Shown: piece by piece, positions 35,717-44,337 of the stretch
Layout: every line of letters starts with the position of its first letter
Numbering within the stretch: the first letter of the stretch is position 1
Assembly (NCBI RefSeq): GCF_002482975.1
Contig: NZ_DLHA01000024.1
Span: forward strand, 17,822-81,821
Origin: Flavobacterium sp. UBA7680
Lineage (GTDB): Bacteria; Bacteroidota; Bacteroidia; Flavobacteriales; Flavobacteriaceae
DNA length: 64,000 bases
Direction of reading: 5' to 3'
Translations under genes and position numbers: made by a program
Notes under the pieces: model-generated
The model's input: only the letters and a program-made list of their open reading frames with translations
What the model was told of the DNA's origin: nothing
Databases searched by the model: none

Positions 35717-37331
35717 TTACAATGTATTTAAATAAGTAGAGAGATTTACTTTTTCGTTAGTTAAATCAAACTTTTTGCGTAGTCTGGTTCGGGCATTTTC
35801 GATCGATTTAAAAGACTGCCCTGTAATTTGAGAGATTTCTTTTGTAGTTAAATCGAGGTATAAAAGAGCACATAATCTGCGGTCTTTTGGGGTAAGTGAA
35901 GGATAATCGACTATTAATTTGTAAAAAAAAGATTTATGGACTTGTTCAAAACTTATTTCGAATTCCTGCCAGCTATTTGTATTTAAGTTTTTTTCCAAAC
36001 GTTTTAAAACTAAATCAATTGATTGCTGTACTTCTTTGCTGATGGTTTTGAGTTTTATTTTTTTGAGGTCATTCAGGATTTCATTGATACTGTCTGTACG
36101 ATGTATTTCGGACATTGCTTTTCCTATAAGAACTTTGTTTTTAGCATCTAGATTTTGGCTTAACGCCTTCATTTTTGTTCTTAGTTTCTCTTTTTCGAGT
36201 TGATTTTTAATATTTGTTTTTCGGTATTTTATTAAGAGAATAATTAAAACTAACGTGCCTAAAATTAATATCAATCCAATTATAAAATATTTGAACATTT
36301 TTTTTTGCTCAATAAGTGATTTTATCTGACTGCGAACTTTATACTCTTGTTCGAGCTTAATTTTCTCCAGATTTATTGCTTTTTCTTCAACATGTATACT
36401 GTCGTTGATGGTATTATATTTTTGAAAATAGAAAACGGCATTTTTATAATCCTGTTTATTTATATATACCTGATAGAGTATTTTGTTCAGGTTTAAGCCC
36501 GAAATACTATATTCATTTTCCCTGCATAATTCCAGTGCCTTTTTTGCATTTAGAATTACGGCATCATATTTTTTTTCGCTTAAATTATAAGCAGCAAAAG
36601 ATTCATAAACAAATATCTGAACTAAATTATTGCCTGTATTTTTTACTAAAGAAAAAGCTTTATTAAAATAATATTCGGTATTGGCCTGATCTTGTTTTAG
36701 CGCATAAGCTCTTGCTAAATTGGTACAGACATATATTTTTAAATCATCATCATTTATGGTTTGGTTAATTATACGGGCTTTATGATAGTAGTATAATGAA
36801 GAATCTAAATTTTTGTTTAAATAATTAGTACCCAGATTGTTTAAAATTTTGACAAGCTTAACCGGATCATTTTTTGATTTTTGATAGCGATATACTTTTA
36901 AAAAATATTGTAGTGCTTTTTCTTTATTTTTTCCCTGGCTGTAAATAATTGCAAGATTGTTTTCTACTTTGGCTGTTTCCTCCGGATTATCATTGTTTTT
37001 GTAAATATCAAGGGCTTTTAAATAATATTGTAAAGCAAGATCTAAAACCTCTTTTGCCGAATACATTTTAGCAGCAGTAATATAAACCTGAGCCAGCGTT
37101 AGTTCTGATTTTTCTGTTTTTTTTTGCTTCAGTTTCAGCCAGCTCTATATACTTTATAGCTCTGTCCCAGTCAGAATTTTGAAGTTTTAATGCAATTTTG
37201 CTACATAACGATGCTTTTTTCTCGTGATTACTAATAGTATTTAAACTATCGATCATTTCTTTTGTTGAAGATTGAGAATGAATATCCAATGAAATAATGG
37301 AAAAAAACAATAAAAATATTCGTAACCTCAT
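35717..37331 (-). pseudogene. TPR-transmembrane-LuxR-type regulator broken by a frameshift in an A9 tract
   Basis: The two frames together encode one protein. The first starts at 37331 with a signal peptide (MRLRIFLLFFSIISLDIHSQ) and runs to the A-run at 37117-37125, after which it hits a stop (SGLYYCC). Removing one A restores AKKTEKSELTLAQVYITAAKMYSAKE and continues into the second frame. The product has six or more TPR units, one transmembrane helix (FKYFIIGLILILGTLVLIILLI), a coiled coil and a C-terminal HTH (LTTKEISQITGQSFKSIENARTRLRKKF). Such proteins are Bacteroidota membrane-bound regulators. It may be a true pseudogene, a phase-variable gene or a homopolymer error. Confidence 0.85.
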
Positions 37332-37460
37332 ATAGTACAATTCTGAATGATTAATCTCAAATTTAAATAAAAAAATAAGATTAGTACTATAAAAATTACA
37401 ATTCAAAAAATATTATTATAAAATGTTACTTATAATTTATTTTAATAAATATCATAAAAC

Positions 37461-37495
37461 AAACAAACCTGTTTCTTTATGAAACAGGTTTGTTT
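37461..37495. terminator. terminator downstream of the small two-helix protein
   Basis: AAACAAACCTGTTTC and GAAACAGGTTTGTTT form a 15-bp perfect stem with a 5-nt loop, 27 bp beyond the stop codon at 37523 on the minus strand. Confidence 0.8.
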
Positions 37496-37522
37496 ATAGT
37501 GGGTTTTTCAACAAAATTTCTT

Positions 37523-37717
37523 TTACTTTTCTGTTCGTTTTATAAAGTTCTTGATCAAAACAACAACTGAAAACACAAAAACAATACTATACACAATTGC
37601 CAGTGCAGGTTTTTCAAATTTTAGCGTTTCAAAATCAAATTGTTTGTACAGTGCTGCGCCTAAAATAATGGCTACAATACTAAAAGTAAATACCGGTACA
37701 TTGTTTTTGTTCTCCAT
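37523..37717 (-). CDS. small two-helix membrane protein
   Basis: This 64-residue protein has two hydrophobic helices (VFTFSIVAIILGAALY, about 9-24, and ALAIVYSIVFVFSVVVLIKNFI, about 38-59), with a short acidic/basic loop between and a positively charged C-terminus. It lies 31 bp downstream of the DHFR-like gene and before a strong terminator, so the two may form a transcript. No family is recognised. The hydrophobic pattern and position make it a likely real gene. Confidence 0.6.
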   Translation of the reverse strand: MENKNNVPVFTFSIVAIILGAALYKQFDFETLKFEKPALAIVYSIVFVFSVVVLIKNFIKRTEK

Positions 37718-37748
37718 ATATTTGATATTTTGGTTTATAAAAGGTTAA

Positions 37749-38351
37749 TTATTTAATAGTTTTTCCAGCGTTTCCTGTTTTTACTTCTCCGGCACGTTTA
37801 TAACTGGCTAAAATAACTCCGGTTGTAGTTACAGTACTTTCTGTTAAAGTAAATCCTGATGGATGCGCAGTATTGTCAAACAGCTTTTTTCCTTTGCCAA
37901 GTAATAGCGGATGAATTTTTAGTTTGAGTTCATCAACCAAATCATTTTTTAAAAGTAAATGAATAAGCTCGCTGCTTCCCCAAACCTGAATGTCCAATCC
38001 TTCAGAATCTTTGAGTTTCTTTATATCAGACAGACTTTTGATGAAATTAGAATTTTTCCAATCTGATTTTTTTCTGGTTTTAGAGAAAACGTATTTATTA
38101 CCTTCATTAATTCCCGGCCAAAATTCTGTGTTTTTAGGCCAGTATTCTTCCCAGATTTCAAAAGTTTTTCTACCCAAAAGATAATCGGCAGGTTTGAGTT
38201 CATTTGCCACAGCTTTACTGTAAACTTCGTCGCCAAATGGTGCTGTCCAGCCTCCAAATTTAAATCCGTCTGATTTATCCTCTTTTGGTCCGCCCGGAGC
38301 CTGCATAACCCCATCTAGCGAAATCATTGACAAAACAATTATCTTTCTCAT
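37749..38351 (-). CDS. dihydrofolate reductase/RibD C-terminal family protein
   Basis: The 200-residue protein begins MRKIIVLSMISLDGVMQAPGG, the opening strand and substrate loop of the YwjB/YyaP-type DHFR-like family. YLLGRKTFEIWEEYWPK (near 57) and DIQVWGSSELIHLLLKNDLVDELKLKIHPLLLGKGKKLF (near 120-160) complete the NADPH-binding fold. Members are uncharacterised NADPH-dependent reductases, distinct from true FolA. No signal peptide is present. It could be mono-cistronic or paired with the small membrane gene. Confidence 0.88.
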   Translation of the reverse strand: MRKIIVLSMISLDGVMQAPGGPKEDKSDGFKFGGWTAPFGDEVYSKAVANELKPADYLLGRKTFEIWEEYWPKNTEFWPGINEGNKYVFSKTRKKSDWKNSNFIKSLSDIKKLKDSEGLDIQVWGSSELIHLLLKNDLVDELKLKIHPLLLGKGKKLFDNTAHPSGFTLTESTVTTTGVILASYKRAGEVKTGNAGKTIK

Positions 38352-38472
38352 AATATATTGATTTTGTGTGTATACAAATTTAATTAACTATGCAGAAATA
38401 TTGATAAATAGAGGAATATAATCGTAAAAAGCTTTTCGGTTTTTTGTTTTTATTGAAGTTAACCGAAGTAAA

Positions 38473-39102
38473 TTATCTTAAGTTTGAATAATCTGTTTTT
38501 TGATTAACTTCATTATAAAATTGAGCTTTTTGATACGTGTTTTCAATAGGCTGATCTATGTTTTTAATTTTATCTCTGATCACAATTATCATATATAAAA
38601 TTAAAATGAAGGTTATAAATAAACCAAAAATATTTAGAAGCAGCATCCCAATCCCATGTTCATCAACTTTTTCTTTTGCATAATCATATTCTACTTCAGC
38701 ATCAATTTGATTAACGTCTGGATCTTCCGGCAAATAATGTACTGTCAAATATTTAATTAATCGGTTAGGATCTTTTGGTATGAATTCTTCGGTTGTAAAT
38801 GTATCATTGTAAACTTTATCATTTATCTTAAAACTGTATTTAAATTCATAGGAAGATTTATAATAATTGCCACTCTTATTTTGTGTTGTTACATATTCAT
38901 TGTCAAGTTGTGCAAGTACAGTTTTTCCGTTTTTTAATAAATTTTCTATTTTGTTTTTATAATGGCTGTCGCCATAAATTCTGTCGTATGTATTATTACA
39001 GCAAACGGCAAATAGTAGAAGTAATACAAATAAGAATCCTAAATTTTTAAGTAAAAAAATAACTTTTATTAGGGGATCAGCTGAAGATTTTTTTTGATTC
39101 AT
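38473..39102 (-). CDS. membrane protein with two transmembrane helices, DUF3592-like
   Basis: This 209-residue protein has a helix near the N-terminus (VIFLLKNLGFLFVLLLLFAV, about 14-33), a beta-rich extracytoplasmic domain and a second helix (GIGMLLLNIFGLFITFILILYMIIVI, about 151-176). The middle part (AQLDNEYVTTQNKSGNYYKSSYEFKYSF ... YLPEDPDVNQID) has the shape of DUF3592, whose members lie in the envelope with unknown function. It is monocistronic. The next gene on the right is divergent across 243 bp. Confidence 0.65.
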   Translation of the reverse strand: MNQKKSSADPLIKVIFLLKNLGFLFVLLLLFAVCCNNTYDRIYGDSHYKNKIENLLKNGKTVLAQLDNEYVTTQNKSGNYYKSSYEFKYSFKINDKVYNDTFTTEEFIPKDPNRLIKYLTVHYLPEDPDVNQIDAEVEYDYAKEKVDEHGIGMLLLNIFGLFITFILILYMIIVIRDKIKNIDQPIENTYQKAQFYNEVNQKTDYSNLR

Positions 39103-39345
39103 TTTAATCGTTTATAGGTTATGTAAATTTGGGGTATATTTAATAGAATGCGTATTGAGCTTAAAGAGAATCCATTCAGAATGTTTTAGGTTTGTTTGTT
39201 TTAAAAATGGTATTTCTGGCAGGCCAATATAAGAAATGTTTGCCTAAATAATGAACCCATTGTATTAAGAAACAGAAACCAATATTCAATCTTGCTTCCT
39301 GAAGATTTTTCGTATTTTTAATGCCAGACAAAAGCAGCTTTAATA

Positions 39346-40254
39346 ATGGGATTTTACATCAACAAAGAACATTTGATTCATGATATTGAATATCCTTCGA
39401 GATATCAATCAAAAAACTTACTTAAAAGTGTTACTATTGTTTTTGTTCTAATATTAATGTTTCTTTTATTATTCAGGCCTTTTGGAGTTTATGATCCAGA
39501 AATGAGAATGCATTATTTTTTTATTTGTTTTCTTCACGCCTTATCACCCGCATTAATACTGTTTATTTATTTTGAGGGACTTAATTATATTAGAAAAAGC
39601 AAAAGCGAAACCGAAAATTGGACTTTACTCAAAGAATATTCACATATTGGAGTAGTCCTGGTTTTAGCAGGTTTGTCAAGTTTTTTTATGCGTGATCTGA
39701 TTTACAACAATACCAGCAATTGGTCATGGCGTTACCTGTGGGAAGAAATCAGAAATTGTTTTGTTGCAGGTATATTCTTTTATCTTTTTCTAAGATTATC
39801 CAGCTTTTATTTTGAATCAAAAAAAGGCTCTCCGTTTGTATTGCAATTTACAAAGCTAAATATTGAATCAAAAACAACAAACCTTCAGTCAAAACTTTAT
39901 GTCAATACTCAGGTTAAGCAAGATGATTTCAGTCTGGACATAGACGAATTATTATTTGTAAAAGCGGATGGGAATTATATCGAATTAACAAAATCAAACG
40001 GGTCTCAAATTTCGACAGAATTAAAACGAATTTCTCTAACTCAATTTGAAACCCAAATAACTGCTTATCCTCATTTTTTTAGATGCCACAGAACCTATTT
40101 AGTTAATATGTTTAAGATCGAAAAAATAGCAGGAAATTCTCAAGGATACTTATTGTCGTTTAATGAAACGAATGCAAAAGTGCCGGTTTCCAGAAAACAA
40201 ATCGATAGTTTTAACAGCTGTTACGAACAACTCAGAAGCAAATATACTGCCTAA
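39346..40254 (+). CDS. membrane-bound LytTR-domain transcription regulator
   Basis: The 302-residue protein has four transmembrane helices in the first 165 residues (starting near 28, 62, 100 and 142). A C-terminal LytTR DNA-binding domain (about 192-295) includes LLFVKADGNYIELTK and FFRCHRTYLVNMFKIEKI, the family's signature. Lacking a receiver domain, it probably responds directly to a membrane signal. The acyltransferase gene begins 101 bp downstream and may be a target or co-transcribed. Confidence 0.9.
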   Translation: MGFYINKEHLIHDIEYPSRYQSKNLLKSVTIVFVLILMFLLLFRPFGVYDPEMRMHYFFICFLHALSPALILFIYFEGLNYIRKSKSETENWTLLKEYSHIGVVLVLAGLSSFFMRDLIYNNTSNWSWRYLWEEIRNCFVAGIFFYLFLRLSSFYFESKKGSPFVLQFTKLNIESKTTNLQSKLYVNTQVKQDDFSLDIDELLFVKADGNYIELTKSNGSQISTELKRISLTQFETQITAYPHFFRCHRTYLVNMFKIEKIAGNSQGYLLSFNETNAKVPVSRKQIDSFNSCYEQLRSKYTA

Positions 40255-40355
40255 GCTTGTTGCTCATCACAAAAGCTAGTTACTGATAACATGTGCTCAT
40301 ACAACTGTTTTTTCTTGTTGTAGGTTTGCCATCAGTAACACTAAATCTATTTATT

Positions 40356-41501
40356 ATGTCATCTGCATCAATCGCTTTGAATCAGGATTCTGGTTCGTCA
40401 AACAAATTAGTATACATCGACAATATTAAAATTTTATTGACAATATTAGTTGTGCTTCATCACACAGTTATTGCCTATAGTTCTTCAGAAGGCTGGTATT
40501 ATACAGAACAAACTGCTCTTATGGGAGCACGTATTCCTATGACAATGTTTGTAAGCCTCAATCAGTCTTTTTTTATGGGATTTTTTTTCCTGCTGGCAGC
40601 GTACTTTACAGGTTCTTCTTATGATAGAAAAGGAGCATCAAAATTTATTAAAGATCGTCTTGTAAGGTTAGGAATTCCAATATTATTCTACTCCTTTATA
40701 CTTTCTCCATTTATCAGCTATTTGGTATATTATTTTGCAAAAGAACATCATATTACTTATTTTCAATATTTAAGCGGATTTGACAGCTGGATCGATTTAG
40801 GTGTTACATGGTTTGTAGCGGCATTATTGCTTTTTACATTGATTTATGCAGGAGCAAAAAAAATATTTAAAGTTAGTTTCGAAAAATCTGTAGAAGTGCC
40901 AAAAACCTGTACCATATTATGGTTTGCAGTAATACTGGGAATCATCAGTTTTTTAGTTAGAATTATTTTTCCCGTCGGATGGGTTCTTGAACCGGTCGGA
41001 TTTCAATTAGGACATTTTCCGCAGTATATCGCCTTATTTATTGTTGGATTACTGGCTGCCAAAAACAATTGGTTGGATAAACTTTCTGATAAAGCCGGCA
41101 GAGATCTAAAAAAAGCATGTTTACTGCTTTTTCCGATATTTTTTATCATCAAATTTAATCTTAATACACCTTCTTCCTGGTTTTCCGGAGGTTTTCATTG
41201 GGAGGCATTATTGTATGCAGTTTGGGAACAATGTATTGGTATTTCTATACTAACAACATTATTAATTAAAGGAAAAAAAAGATGGAATGAATCTTCTGTA
41301 ATGCTTACTAAATTATCACGCAGCAGTTTTGCGGTCTATATTTTTCATCCATTAGTAATTGTTGGTTTTACGCTCGCGTTAAGAAACTGGGCAGTTGAAC
41401 CTGCAATAAAACTTTTGGCTGCAGCGCCATTAATAGTTATAGTAAGTTTTATATTTGGATCACTTATTTTATTAATTCCCGGAGTTAAGAAAATTATTTA
41501 A
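40356..41501 (+). CDS. membrane acyltransferase (AT3 family)
   Basis: Starting at the ATG at 40356 (MSSASIALNQDS) gives 381 residues. An upstream in-frame ATG at 40293 would add 21 residues with no family match. VYIDNIKILLTILVVLHHTVIAYS, with H in the helix, is the AT3 family's N-terminal catalytic region. About ten transmembrane helices follow. AT3 enzymes transfer acyl groups to surface sugars or lipids from the inner membrane. Substrate cannot be assigned. It follows the LytTR regulator on the same strand and ends before a strong terminator. Confidence 0.88.
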   Translation: MSSASIALNQDSGSSNKLVYIDNIKILLTILVVLHHTVIAYSSSEGWYYTEQTALMGARIPMTMFVSLNQSFFMGFFFLLAAYFTGSSYDRKGASKFIKDRLVRLGIPILFYSFILSPFISYLVYYFAKEHHITYFQYLSGFDSWIDLGVTWFVAALLLFTLIYAGAKKIFKVSFEKSVEVPKTCTILWFAVILGIISFLVRIIFPVGWVLEPVGFQLGHFPQYIALFIVGLLAAKNNWLDKLSDKAGRDLKKACLLLFPIFFIIKFNLNTPSSWFSGGFHWEALLYAVWEQCIGISILTTLLIKGKKRWNESSVMLTKLSRSSFAVYIFHPLVIVGFTLALRNWAVEPAIKLLAAAPLIVIVSFIFGSLILLIPGVKKII

Positions 41502-41508
41502 TATAGCT

Positions 41509-41542
41509 ATTCGTGTTTTTTAGAAAAGAAAAAAACACGAAT
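41509..41542 (+). terminator. terminator downstream of the acyltransferase
   Basis: ATTCGTGTTTTTT and AAAAAACACGAAT pair across a short loop, beginning 7 bp after the stop codon. No T-run follows the 3' arm, but the paired U/A run inside the stem is typical of this genus. Confidence 0.6.
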
Positions 41543-41616
41543 TCTCAATTTTTAATTTCTATTTTAGCAACGCAGAGATCAACAAAGTTTTCTGTTTCAA
41601 AACTGAAATTAAAACA

Positions 41617-42417
41617 ATGCTTTTTCTACTTTTTATAGCAATTTTATTTGGTGGAGCATTTATTTTAATAATTGTTTTCAGGATTATTGAACCGGCTTAT
41701 TTATTAATGTTCAACAAACCCTTATTTTTATTTTGGTATCCGGTTTTAAATAAATTAGAACCTCAGGACAAAGCAATCCTGCGTCGTGAATTTTCATATT
41801 ATTTAAACCTTTCTGATAAAAAGAAAAGCTATTTTGAACACCGTGTAAAAAGTTTTATTAAACGCTATAATTTCATCGGAAAAGATACAGACGTTACTCA
41901 GGAAATGAAATTAATCATTGCCGGAACTTACATAATGCTGACTTTTGGAATGCGAAATTATCTCCTCGAATTATTTGAAAACATTATCGTTTATCCGTCT
42001 GCATATTATTCAACTATAAATGATGAATATCATAAAGGAGAATATAACCCAAGGATGAAAGCAGTCGTTTTTTCGTGGGAAGATTTTTTGAGCGGACATC
42101 AAACAAAAGACAATATCAACCTTGGACTTCATGAGTTTGGACATGTGCTGCATTTTTATTCCAGAAAAAGTTCAGATCCGGGAGCCGTTATTTTCTATGA
42201 TGAATTTACTGAAATCGGAAAGTATTTTGACGATGAAAATTTAACCAATCAGCTTAAGGAAAAGCACTATTTTAGAGATTATGCCTACACCAATAAATTT
42301 GAATTTCTTGCTGTGATTCTGGAACATTTTTTTGAAACTCCGGAAATCTTTAAAAAAGAATTTCCGAAGTTATATGAACATGTAAAAGCTATGATTAACT
42401 TTAAAGAAGAAGCTTAA
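41617..42417 (+). CDS. MtfA-like zinc metallopeptidase (M90 type)
   Basis: This 266-residue protein has an N-terminal membrane helix (LLFLLFIAILFGGAFILIIVFRII). A soluble domain contains LGLHEFGHVLHF near 183-194, giving an HEFGH zinc motif with a downstream glutamate in the DEFTEIGKYF segment. These are the features of MtfA/M90 peptidases, which in E. coli regulate sugar transport through Mlc. The membrane anchor differs from soluble E. coli MtfA. The substrate here is unknown. Confidence 0.85.
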   Translation: MLFLLFIAILFGGAFILIIVFRIIEPAYLLMFNKPLFLFWYPVLNKLEPQDKAILRREFSYYLNLSDKKKSYFEHRVKSFIKRYNFIGKDTDVTQEMKLIIAGTYIMLTFGMRNYLLELFENIIVYPSAYYSTINDEYHKGEYNPRMKAVVFSWEDFLSGHQTKDNINLGLHEFGHVLHFYSRKSSDPGAVIFYDEFTEIGKYFDDENLTNQLKEKHYFRDYAYTNKFEFLAVILEHFFETPEIFKKEFPKLYEHVKAMINFKEEA

Positions 42418-42431
42418 ACGTCTGCTTAATT

Positions 42432-42540
42432 TTTAGGAGCTAATCCAGCCATACACTATATCTTTTGCGGCGAACCCCGCCACAAAAGGATGCCGTTTCT
42501 GTCTGGGCTAGGACACCTGTTTTCAAAAGAAATTTCCGGA
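42432..42540. repeat. intergenic structured element recurrent in Flavobacterium (candidate)
   Basis: The sequence TTTTAGGAGCTAATCCAGCC leads to a hairpin CTTTTGCGGCG / CGCCACAAAAG (42462-42488, one mismatch), then GGATGCCGTTTCTGTCTGGG. I recognise this block type from other Flavobacterium intergenic regions, at the 3' ends of genes. It lies between convergent genes. No function is known to me. A search would be decisive. Confidence 0.5.
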
Positions 42541-42543
42541 AAT

Positions 42544-43392
42544 CTATTTCGTATTCTGTAAAAAATTATCGATGTAATTTACTACCAGTGGAATATTTTG
42601 ATGCTGAGGAGCATGCCCTGTTTGCGGCAGAACAATTAACTGTGATGTTGGAAGCTGTTTGGTCAGCGGATACCAATTTTCTACAGCAAAACTAGTATCG
42701 TGATCTCCGGAAATTATTAAAATTGGTGTTTTTGTCGTTTTTAATTTATCTCTAAAATTATCTTTGTCTTCGGCGGCGCCTTCACCTCCGGCAAAATACA
42801 ATTGAAAAGTCTCCATTGTCGAAGGAATTTTAGAAACATCAATTCTTTTAGCAATTCGGTCGTGAGAAGCTTTTGCGGCTTTTCTGCTTTCTTCAGACTC
42901 TGGTTCGAAGAAAAGTATAACTTCATCTTCAAAATCATTTATTGGTTTTAAAGCATGGTCCAGAAAAGATTGTTCAAGCGGTACAACTCTTTTCCCTATT
43001 GGGCCAGTTCCTAATAAAATTGTATGGGTTGCCAATTCGGGATATTGGTGTGTTGCGGCTTGTGTGACCAATCCGCCATACGACCAGCCCATTAAAATGG
43101 CGCTTTTGATTTTTAAGAAGTCGGCAAGATCTTTTACATCTTTGGTCACTTCTTTAATATCTGTTGGAAGTGTTCCTGTTGAATACCCAATTCCCGAATA
43201 ATCAAAAGTAATAACCTGATGTTTTTCTGCAAGAAGATCCAAAAATAACGGATCCCAGGTATCAAGTATTCCTCTAAAGCGGTTAATTAAAATAATTGGA
43301 TTTCCCTCGCCAATTGATCTGTAAGCGATTGTTCGGCCTGAAAGTTCGGCAAACTGAGTTTCTGAATTTGAAGCGTTTATTTTTGTGCTCAT
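42544..43392 (-). CDS. alpha/beta-hydrolase
   Basis: This 282-residue cytosolic hydrolase has the nucleophile elbow GWSYGG (S near residue 104), an N-terminal oxyanion-type segment (NPIILINRFRG, where the usual HGxxG is replaced), an acidic residue in SGDHDTSF (near 235) and the histidine in PQTGHAPQH (near 260). The catalytic triad can thus be assigned. It resembles non-haem chloroperoxidase/esterase types. Substrate cannot be inferred. It is monocistronic. Confidence 0.88.
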   Translation of the reverse strand: MSTKINASNSETQFAELSGRTIAYRSIGEGNPIILINRFRGILDTWDPLFLDLLAEKHQVITFDYSGIGYSTGTLPTDIKEVTKDVKDLADFLKIKSAILMGWSYGGLVTQAATHQYPELATHTILLGTGPIGKRVVPLEQSFLDHALKPINDFEDEVILFFEPESEESRKAAKASHDRIAKRIDVSKIPSTMETFQLYFAGGEGAAEDKDNFRDKLKTTKTPILIISGDHDTSFAVENWYPLTKQLPTSQLIVLPQTGHAPQHQNIPLVVNYIDNFLQNTK

Positions 43393-43543
43393 TGCTTTAA
43401 GTTTTTGGTTAATAATGAATTACTAAACAATTTTAATGCCTTTGAAAATTTTATTTACAAATCAAACCTTTACAGGATTTGAGCCATTATCTTTCTATTT
43501 TTATTTCGCTAAAAAATGATGTTTTTACGAAATATAGAAAATA

Positions 43544-44224
43544 TTATATCTCAATTGTGTCGCCAATTTTAGGTAAATAAAGATGGAGATTTGCATTTTT
43601 AAAATCGCTTAAAGCTTTTTCATGATCCATTTTGATGAAACCAAAAGTGTCATAATGGACGCCTAAAATTTTATCAACTTCAACCAGTTTTGAAGCTTCA
43701 ATTGCTTCTTCAATTCCCATTGTTAATCCGTCGCCAATTGGGAAAACGGCAAAATCAAGTTTAGTAAATTTCGGAATCAGTTTCATGTCTAAAGTCAACG
43801 CCGTGTCGCCGCTGTAATAGAAATTTCCATCAACGGTTGTGAGTACAAAACCAGTTGCAATTCCGCCATAAGTTCCATCCATAAAACTGCTTGGATGCTG
43901 TGCAATCACACATTTTACAGTTCCAAAATCAAAACTGAATTTCCCGCCCGGATTAATTGGATGTGCGTTTTCGATTCCGTTTTTTAAGAGCCAGTTGTAA
44001 ATTTCAAAATTTCCCAAAACCTTCGCTCCGGTGTTTTTTGCAATTCTTTCCACATCCAGAATATGGTCGTAATGCGCATGCGAAATAAAAATATAATCAG
44101 CCTTTATTTCGTCAACGTTAATGTGTTTTGCTAATTCGTTTGGCGTAATAAAAGGATCGAAGAGGAGATGTTTTTCATTCGCAAAAACAGAAAAACAAGA
44201 ATGACCGTAATACGTTAGTTTCAT
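43544..44224 (-). CDS. metallo-beta-lactamase-fold metal-dependent hydrolase (UPF0173 type)
   Basis: The 226-residue protein starts MKLTYYGHSCFSVFANEKHLLFDPFI, a typical UPF0173 opening. The metal motif is FISHAHYDHILD (near 48-59), with further ligands in AQHPSSFMDG, YYSGDTALTLD and ILGVHYDTF. Members are cytosolic metal hydrolases of unknown substrate. It starts just before the terminator of the neighbouring TlpA gene, so it is independently transcribed. Confidence 0.92.
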   Translation of the reverse strand: MKLTYYGHSCFSVFANEKHLLFDPFITPNELAKHINVDEIKADYIFISHAHYDHILDVERIAKNTGAKVLGNFEIYNWLLKNGIENAHPINPGGKFSFDFGTVKCVIAQHPSSFMDGTYGGIATGFVLTTVDGNFYYSGDTALTLDMKLIPKFTKLDFAVFPIGDGLTMGIEEAIEASKLVEVDKILGVHYDTFGFIKMDHEKALSDFKNANLHLYLPKIGDTIEI

Positions 44225-44284
44225 AATATATGTTTTTTAGAATTAATAATCAATTGATTTTTAGTTCAATAAAGATACCAATAA

Positions 44285-44314
44285 AAAATGCGTAGTTGTT
44301 TTACTACGCATTTT
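44285..44314. terminator. terminator between the TlpA-like and MBL-fold genes
   Basis: AAAATGCGTAGT and ACTACGCATTTT pair around a 6-nt loop with A/T runs on both sides, 24 bp beyond the stop codon of the minus-strand gene at 44338. Confidence 0.8.
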
Positions 44315-44337
44315 AGCCTTTAATATTTAGAGTAAAT

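Noticed and set aside
42465..42695. 76-codon plus-strand frame crossing the structured repeat
   Set aside because: It overlaps the alpha/beta-hydrolase gene antisense and begins inside the repeat, with no recognised motif.
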